A stretch of DNA of 41,218 nucleotides, taken from the NCBI GenBank assembly GCA_023897205.1, contig JAHWDD010000045.1:1-41218 (forward strand). The letters run 5' to 3'. The position numbers and the translations under genes are program-made. The notes beneath the pieces are model-generated. The model was not told where the DNA came from and did no database searches. It worked only from the letters and a program-made list of their open reading frames with translations. This DNA comes from Exophiala sp. HKRS030 (taxonomy: Eukaryota > Ascomycota > Eurotiomycetes > Chaetothyriales > Herpotrichiellaceae). Every line of letters begins with the position of its first letter. Within the stretch, counting starts at the first letter, position 1. Below are positions 35,486 through 41,218 of the stretch, in pieces.

Positions 35486-37339
35486 TTACCACCCGAACTT
35501 TTCTTCGACGAAATCCAAATTTACACCTTTATCCAGCATCAGTCTTGAAACGCGCCTGACTTCATCGGCCAGCCCTCCACTGGAACAAACACCTACCCCG
35601 ATACATCCCAACTGCTCAGCTGCTTCTTGGCTCATCAAGGACTCAACATCAGGCCTGCCTTTTGACATTCGAATGGTCCCGCCGGAGCTTTGTACGCATT
35701 CAGTCCAGCGAGCTCGAGTGACATATACAAGAATTTGCAATACTTCGCTTCGACCTTTCATAAGTAGGATCTCTCGTAACCATGGTCGGATCCAGTCAAG
35801 GCAGCCAGTGCTAGGAATAACCCATGCCAACTTGATTCTCTTGGTTGCCACCATTTCTAGGGCGTAACCTCGAATGAGTGTCCTTATATGTCCAAGGTGA
35901 TGAGTGATCCCTACACCTCCAGCAAAGAGGATCACTAGCCCGTAGCTAGACAAATCTCGTGATATACCGTAAGGTCCTTCGATAAGGGCAATGGTTTGAA
36001 AAGGCGTAGCCGCCTTTATAGCTCGACGCCAGAGCTTTTTAGTTAGCCCAGATCGTGTCTTAATAATCAGGAACATGACTTTCTCTGTGGAATTCTCGGA
36101 GAGGTAGACGGTCTCCTGACCGAAGTATTGCCCTCCAATGCATTGTGAACCGGGTGACAGGGTCGAATCCAAAGTTCCAGACACTCCAGACCATGCGACT
36201 GAGAGTGGGTGAGCTGTCCATAAGCCAACGGATGGAAGGGTTAGATACAAAAATTGACCGGGTCTGAAGCTCCAGGGCCGCGGACATTTGATGGAGATCC
36301 GTAAGGCATAATGTGGTAGAACTTCGACATCTGCTGTAGTAGCCTTTCTGCCCAAGCTCCGATACAGCAAGGTGAGCAGCCGAAGACCACGAAAGCCTCC
36401 CCAAGCTCCGGCCGCTCCTACCACCAAGGCTTCCTGGGGCAAATCCTCGAGATGCCTGTAAAGACATGCCAACACCAAAACTGCCATCGCGATATGCAGA
36501 TGTAAGAATAATTCGTAGGCCAAATGCCTCGCAGTCTTCAAACTCTGCAGCAAGATGACCGTGGATCCGAGAGCGGCAGTTAAGCCGCTGTAAATAAAAG
36601 GCGTGTGTGTGGCGGACCGCATAGCTGCCCAGCCTTCGAATTCCACCTTAACTATCAGCCAGCAGGTGGCATGGGCAAGGGCCTGAAGGATCGCTAAGCG
36701 TCCCAGCCAGCGATGAATCATGTTAAATGTAGCGTATGAGATGTTCAGCAATGATATCAAGGGATTCCTTATAGAAGATAGAACCATGATTGGAAGCAGA
36801 TTCGTCACGCAGAGCGTTCCCGCCCGGTTTGCGGATGCCTTCAACACTTCTGCATTGGATTGGGTCCACGGTAATTTCCACGTGAGGTAAAATCCATTGG
36901 CGGCTATGAAGATAAGTATGATTGTGACTTCAATGCGCGTAGGTAGAAATCCTAGAACAATCCACCGACCCAAGGCGATTTCCCGGGCTCTTCGATTGCG
37001 AAACATAGAGGCGTAAAGCAGTCTGGCTTTTAGGAAGGAGATGCTGGGAGATCCGGAAGAAAAGGAATGCCGTGCTCCTCCTGCACCATCGATGGACACT
37101 AGAAATCGCACATAAACAGTGGCGCTTTGAGTAATCCTATAGGCCAAGAAGACTCCAATTATCCCTAGTATGGTCCAGATATATTAGTGCGACAAAGAAT
37201 AATTGAGGTCGTCTAGGATCTTTTTATCGGTATCGGCGTCTTCCCCTTTATTGTAGTCAACCGAGACAGCTTGTGCCACTAGAATGAGTTGTAGAGAGAA
37301 GGGGAAAGTAAATCTGGTCACACGTGTGGTTGAAAGCAT
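35486..37339 (-). CDS. Ferric reductase (FRE family), one in-frame nonsense codon
   Basis: This is a plasma-membrane flavocytochrome reducing Fe3+ with NADPH, passing electrons through FAD and two b-hemes. ATG 37,339 starts a signal peptide (MLSTTRVTRFTFPFSLQLIL then VAQAVS). The ferric-reductase membrane domain has two heme His pairs with 14-residue spacing, at 209/223 (HRWLGR...HATCW) and 282/296 (LHIAMAVL...YRH). FAD binding is shown by RPGQFLYLTLP and HPLSVAW, and NADPH binding by GPYG, FAGGVGITH and CSSGG. The C-terminus ends FGW. Total length of about 616 residues is normal. Codon 52 (37,184-37,186) is TAA between LSH and YIWTILGII; a CAA-to-TAA change of RIP type would explain it. No good intron spans it. 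The gene may be a recent pseudogene, or translation may start inside. FRE genes are recurrent Starship accessory genes. Confidence 0.88.
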
Positions 37340-37420
37340 TGTATTTGAATCGTCGTCTCACTTATTGTTCAACGAGCGACGTCGATGTTACTACTTGAGT
37401 ATATAAGCTAACCCGGTGGC

Positions 37421-37427
37421 CTTTATA
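37421..37427 (-). promoter_or_regulatory. TATA box of the ferric reductase gene
   Basis: TATAAAG on the minus strand lies about 82 bases upstream of ATG 37,339. Together with the signal peptide it supports that start despite the downstream stop. Confidence 0.5.
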
Positions 37428-37930
37428 CTGGAGATGTTCAGCACACGAAATTTACACTACCTAGACTCTGAGGTACTGTATCATCTTAATAATGTCGTAG
37501 GATTTCCTGACGCATCAGCGACAATATAGGATAAGATCGCTAAGATGCAAGCTTCCTACTCCCACGATTTCCATTGTGACTTTACCTTCCTACTTAATTT
37601 TTAAGTAGTTCCACCTACTACTGTAGACTCGGAGGGATACAAACCTAGTACTCACGAGCTTTCATACAACGCTTGGACCAATATGCTCTATGGTACTCCA
37701 GTATTTCTCGACGCTTGTTCCTATGGTTAACCTTCCAGCCACCTAAGACCTCATAGGGACGTGAGATACTAGAGGTGTGGTATTCTGAGGTGTAAACCAT
37801 GAAGGATCATGGACATTACGTCACAGACCACTGTATTCTATGATACTGTATTATAGGATTTCACAAGTTCTAGGCCACTCTAATCTATGGGATATTTTAG
37901 TTCGTCTACCCACAAACTCCTGGGGGATAG
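37428..37930. other. Stretch without a supported gene
   Basis: About 500 bases upstream of the ferric reductase promoter. All frames are broken by stops and nothing is recognisable. It may hold the 5' exons or promoter of the weak frame starting near 37,931. Confidence 0.5.
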
Positions 37931-38263
37931 CAGCTCGAACGCAACCACTGGTTGTTTGAGTTTCGGGTTCTAAGCGCCGCATCTATTCTGTGGGTTTTAG
38001 TTGTTCTTTTACTGTGGGTCCATAGAGAGGACATCCGCATCTTTTCGTGGGGAGAAACAACAGAAATCCTGGGCGCTCTTATTATCGGTGATCGCCTCAT
38101 TAAGCCCCGCATCACTTATGGTTTCACCTGTATTGTGACATCAACGGGGAGGACATCCACTTTCCAACTTTTCGAGGGCTTATATAACCAGCGAAAGACC
38201 ACCGGCAGTTATATCCGTATCTGGCCTGTTTCAGATAGGGGTTTCACATACGATAAAGCCTAG
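37931..38263 (+). CDS. Possible exon of a small membrane protein, unidentified
   Basis: The frame is open from just after a TAG at 37,928-37,930, which could be a splice acceptor (GGATAG), to the stop at 38,261, about 110 codons. It starts QLERNHWLFEFRVLSAASIL and contains one convincing hydrophobic segment (SAASILWVLVVLLLWV) followed by a second weaker one (EILGALIIGDRLI). There is no ATG at the start, so if real it is an internal or last exon. I do not recognise the family. Confidence 0.35.
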   Translation, partial: QLERNHWLFEFRVLSAASILWVLVVLLLWVHREDIRIFSWGETTEILGALIIGDRLIKPRITYGFTCIVTSTGRTSTFQLFEGLYNQRKTTGSYIRIWPVSDRGFTYDKA

Positions 38264-38355
38264 GATAGCGGCAGCTCTACCACCATTTATCGTGGTCGTA
38301 CGATACTTGTCAGGGTCAGGAAAGGACCCGGAAAATTTGAATCTTCACCTCTTCT

Positions 38356-38739
38356 CTACAGTACCACAGGCTTGCATATGCTCATCTGCTGGCTGACTAA
38401 TTGACTCTGACTGCTTGTACGCTCCCTGCATGCTTTCTTTTGTGAGAGCTTCGTATGCTTAAGATTCACTCGAGAGTGAATTCTGCTGCTAGTCAGGTGG
38501 TTCAAGGGTGCAAATTTACTACGTCTTGAGCTTCTCTTGACGAGGTACTGACTATATCTATCTCCTGAGTAGAACGTGACTATTTGGGGTGCCACTTGTA
38601 AATGTTCATTCTCGATGACCAAATGCGTGATGAATGTCCCGTAAACTTCATTGCTGCGGTGGGTACATAGACTGATGACTGAATAGTCGGCAAACCCCTG
38701 CGCCCAACTAGGGTTGTGGCTTCTTGAACCGAGATGCAA
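38356..38739 (-). CDS. Possible small protein or exon, unidentified
   Basis: A 127-codon open frame on the minus strand ends at 38,356. It has a plausible globular composition at first (FADYSVISLC, YGTFITHLVIENEHL) and a basic, Ser-rich tail. The upstream end has only a TTG, so no convincing start is visible, and I found no clean splice acceptor. It is followed upstream by another weak minus-strand frame (38,861-39,190). Could be chance. Confidence 0.28.
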   Translation of the reverse strand: MHLGSRSHNPSWAQGFADYSVISLCTHRSNEVYGTFITHLVIENEHLQVAPQIVTFYSGDRYSQYLVKRSSRRSKFAPLNHLTSSRIHSRVNLKHTKLSQKKACRERTSSQSQLVSQQMSICKPVVL

Positions 38740-38860
38740 TCTATATACGATATATATGCCGCTTAATATGGTAGATAGGTGTCAATTCCAGGGTTTATCA
38801 ATTGGGCATTGTTGTACGTAATAGTACAATTGTCCTTATGTTCCTCCTCACCATGAGCTC

Positions 38861-39190
38861 CTACTTAGTCTCGAGTCGATCGTCAGAACGCAGAGATCTC
38901 TCGACATTTCCTTGAGTTTGTCTGTCGCCGAGAGCTGGAATCGCAGTGGAAGATTCAGATCCGTCGGAACTTTGTTCAGGCCCTATACTTCCAACCGTTT
39001 GCACGTTCAAATATTGCGAGTTTAAGGTTTGGAGAAGATCCATTGCGCAATGAAGAGTAGCCAGGGTATCCGAAAGAGTGGTCTCCAGTGAGGTAACGTT
39101 GGAAGACAGATAGAGATTTCGAGTGTATTCCTGGTTGAGTCGGACAAAGCACCATTGAAGGTCACACTTGGCTCTGGCAAGCTCTAACAT
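38861..39190 (-). CDS. Small helical protein, unidentified
   Basis: ATG 39,190 gives 109 residues (MLELARAKCDLQWCFVRLNQ at the N-terminus), helical and coiled-coil-like to about residue 65, then a polar Ser/Gln/Glu-rich tail ending LETK. The frame remains open upstream past 39,241 with a further Cys-containing segment (HSDCGGCNTLM). An acceptor-like CAACAG just before TGGCTAGG suggests that a longer, spliced protein is possible. It is divergent from the two-exon gene at 39,463. No family recognised. Confidence 0.4.
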   Translation of the reverse strand: MLELARAKCDLQWCFVRLNQEYTRNLYLSSNVTSLETTLSDTLATLHCAMDLLQTLNSQYLNVQTVGSIGPEQSSDGSESSTAIPALGDRQTQGNVERSLRSDDRLETK

Positions 39191-39462
39191 CAATGTGTTG
39201 CACCCGCCACAATCAGAATGCTGGATGGTGTTCCTAGCCACTGTTGCTTAATTGAGCTAGACTAAGCTTAGAATATCATTGAATGTGAAAGAGTTCTACC
39301 GCTTCCGAATTATGTAGCTGTGCAGAAATATTACTCACCTTAACCTCTAAACTCTGTGGGTAACGACCGTTCACAAGTTTCTATGGCTCTCCTACGGTAT
39401 CGACTGTTAGGTGAGGAGGCTGTCAGTTATGCCTTAAAAGGGCCCTATGCTCTTTGGAAATC

Positions 39463-40142
39463 ATGCTCCGTGGCTCCATGGATTCTCACAAGGCTGCTCC
39501 GAGGCCAGCTAATCAACGTCGTGCTCGATGGCGCGAGAGATGTCGCCGGCTACTGTCTGAACATATTCGTAAGCGTTTATATCCTGCTAAGGCCGCAGTA
39601 TCAAACACGGACTGAGAAACACAGAAAAGCACTTGGGGATTGAAGTGGCCCCAAGAGAGGTTCGGTTGATTCCTGAGCCAGATTCATTATACGAATGGGA
39701 TTATTTGCCAGAGCGACAGCATTTGTTCCAGAAGCAGATCAGCAAACACAATATTGCAGCATGCAAAGAGATTGCTGCCGGGATTGGAGAATCCATTTAT
39801 GCCGTCTCACGGGGCGTGCCACGGTCGACGACTGTAGAGACTCAAGTTACTGGAAATGCTCTCTATCAAAATCTGCAAGAAGCCTCAAAATCGCGCAGTT
39901 TTTCATCTATCGTCATGGAGCTCACCGAGCGTACGAGAATTCAGTCTTCTCAATTAACAGAAGCTAGAAAGTTAATCGAGGAAAGGGACGATACTGTCGG
40001 ATGTCTACGGACGCAGAACGAAGAGGGGGAGAGGCGCATAGTAGAGTTTGAACAACAAATCGCCACAGCCTTAGCAAGATTCAGAGACTTCCAACATTGT
40101 GTCAATACCTTTCAGGATGACATAATGAGCGTCCTAAGATGA
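39463..40142 (+). CDS. Two-exon basic/coiled-coil protein, unidentified
   Basis: Proposed exons 39463-39568 and 39625-40142 give 207 residues. ATG 39,478 (CCATGG context, MDSHKAAP) is an equally good start and shortens it by five. Exon 1 is strongly basic (NQRRARWRERCRRLL). The intron has donor GTAAGC and acceptor CACAG (56 nt) and joins LLSEHIQ to KHLGIEVAPREVRLIPEP in frame. The middle is a globular segment containing EPDSLYEWDYLPERQHLF. Residues from about 145 to the end form a coiled coil (SQLTEARKLIEERDD, then NEEGERRIVEFEQQ). A basic region followed by a distant coiled coil recalls DNA-binding dimers, but it does not match the bZIP signature. Function unknown. Confidence 0.55.
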
Positions 40143-40239
40143 TTATCCAGATGAGCATATAACGCCGTGGTCTTGTGAAAGGTTCGGCGCCTTTGAGATA
40201 ACCACTGAGGACCGCACATGAGCTCCTACTGACCTTTGT

Positions 40240-40518
40240 TCACCTAACGCTGTAACACTTGTGAGACTTTCTCTTGCCATACAGTACCATTAAGTCCTGT
40301 ACTTTTGACGACACGGGATATTCGACACGGGATATGACTGTGGCAATGCGAGGCATATACTCGGTGGCAAGGGTCACAGCCGGCTTTTCTTGCATTATCG
40401 TTGGCAGCATTCCGCCTGTGAGAAAGTCAATAGCACCTGAATGTGTAAATATGCGGTGATAGTTCGTGGGACCGGTGACGATAAGAAATGGCAATAGTAT
40501 GTGAGGTAGTCCTATCAA
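40240..40518 (-). CDS. Possible terminal exon, unidentified
   Basis: A 92-codon minus-strand frame ends at 40,240. Its composition is protein-like (LPHILLPFLIVTGPTNYHRI, GGMLPTIMQEKPAVTLATEY). No ATG starts it; acceptor-like sites (CTCTAG, TGATAG) lie just upstream on the minus strand, near 40,519-40,535. A 14-base tandem duplication (40,309-40,335) falls inside it and would disturb the frame if recent. Could equally be chance. Confidence 0.3.
   Translation of the reverse strand: MIGLPHILLPFLIVTGPTNYHRIFTHSGAIDFLTGGMLPTIMQEKPAVTLATEYMPRIATVISRVEYPVSSKVQDLMVLYGKRKSHKCYSVR
40309..40335. repeat. 14-base tandem duplication
   Basis: CGACACGGGATAT occurs twice head to tail (40,309-40,322 including one spacer T, and 40,323-40,335). 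The copies are identical, which suggests a recent replication slip. It is the only clear short tandem duplication I saw in the normal-composition half. Confidence 0.8.
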
Positions 40519-40904
40519 TAACCTATACTAGAGAATTCGAGCGTTAAGATGATGGGCCGTTTTCAAGAGCACTAATTCGTTCATTGTTCGGGCCAAAGGA
40601 CGGAAAACAATTCAGTACAGGTAGATACTAATTAGCACACCTTGTCCGTGGCGAGCATTTGAGTATATTCGTTTAGTAGCTTAGTAAGGTGAGATGAAGT
40701 GTCTACAAAGTTGTGGTCTAGTTAGGTAGGGCAAAAGCCAGACCATAGACCCAAGCCTCTTGTTTCGTGGCATCACCGTCTATACACCGTAGTCTCTACA
40801 TATAGTAATGCCGCGAGCGAATCTGACCAGTGCAAGGTCGATTAGAGAAAAACCCAAGGGTAGGACACGATTACTTGTTGTACCTGATTGCCATTTGTAT
40901 TTGA

Positions 40905-41218
40905 CTAATCTCCAAGAACGCCCTTCTCGTCAAGCACCAAAGAGCGTCTGGACTTATCAGGCACTTGATACTCATGTTCATGATACTGCACATCCGGATC
41001 CACCTGCTCAGCGATTGCGCGCCTTAGACTGGCTCTGGACCTCGCGTCAACACACACTAAAACCCCAGTCAGATGATATTCGCCAGTGCGGACGACCTTA
41101 CCTGATACGAGCAGCTTTCCTCGGCCATCTCGACTCCTTTCTTGGTCCAGAACCTGCTCAAAATGGGCCGGCAGAGCAATCAGTTTAATTAGATCATGTT
41201 GTCCGGCGGCGATCACAT
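40905..41218 (-). CDS. Partial gene at the right edge, unidentified
   Basis: A minus-strand frame enters from beyond the window and ends at TAG 40,905. A fungal-type intron may lie at 41,057-41,101 (45 nt, donor GTAAGG after CAG, branch CTGAC, acceptor TTTTAG). The frame is open with or without it. Protein pieces are LIKLIALPAHFEQVLDQERS and ASLRRAIAEQVDPDVQYHEH. A plus-strand ATG frame at 40,808-41,188 (126 residues, Pro/Arg-rich) overlaps it and is the competing call. I prefer the minus strand because of the canonical donor and branch site. No family recognised. Confidence 0.35.
   Translation of the reverse strand, partial: VIAAGQHDLIKLIALPAHFEQVLDQERSRDGRGKLLVSGKVVRTGEYHLTGVLVCVDARSRASLRRAIAEQVDPDVQYHEHEYQVPDKSRRSLVLDEKGVLGD

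Noticed and set aside
38852..40230. 14-base direct repeat CATGAGCTCCTACT at 38,852 and 40,217
   Set aside because: One match of this length between two places in 12 kb is within what chance allows, and the flanks do not match.

Overview
This looks like filamentous ascomycete (Pezizomycotina) nuclear DNA. Three things point there. The left 28.6 kb carries the footprint of repeat-induced point mutation (RIP). The genes on the right have short introns (45-68 nt) with GTRNG-type donors and CTRAY-like branch sites. The recognisable families (DUF3435 tyrosine recombinase, ferric reductase, fungal MFS transporters) are typical of these fungi. I cannot name a genus.

Region 1 (1 to about 28,595) is one AT-rich island, about 30% G+C where I counted by hand. 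CpA/TpG is heavily lost to TpA, so every reading frame is full of TAA and TAG. It is not featureless. Reading through RIP-type stops recovers three recognisable dead genes, all on the + strand: an enolase-superfamily sugar-acid dehydratase (17,597-18,799), a monocarboxylate-transporter-type MFS protein (22,235-23,527) and a DHA1-type MFS drug transporter (about 24,142-25,772). Two further fossil reading frames are unidentified (about 4,862-6,000 and 26,970-28,480). A dispersed repeat has diverged direct copies near 6.7-7.1 kb and 26.1-26.8 kb. Two patches keep far more CpA than their surroundings.

Region 2 (about 28,595 to the end) switches abruptly to normal composition. About 440 bp inside the boundary begins a six-exon gene for a DUF3435 ('FluG-domain', Starship-captain-type) tyrosine recombinase with zinc fingers and C-terminal AT-hooks. 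Its apparent in-frame stops and frame changes all disappear when five short introns are removed. It is followed by a coiled-coil protein gene (minus strand), a ferric reductase gene (minus strand, one nonsense codon near its N-terminus), several weak small genes and a two-exon coiled-coil gene (+ strand).

Interpretation: a captain just inside a sharp compositional edge, with a ferric reductase downstream, is the arrangement expected at the 5' end of a Starship giant transposon. The left edge would lie near 28.6 kb and the right end beyond the window. The RIP island would then be the older, silenced neighbourhood, holding a dead catabolic or transport gene group. The Starship call is inference. 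The captain and ferric reductase identities and the fossil genes are read directly from the sequence and family knowledge.
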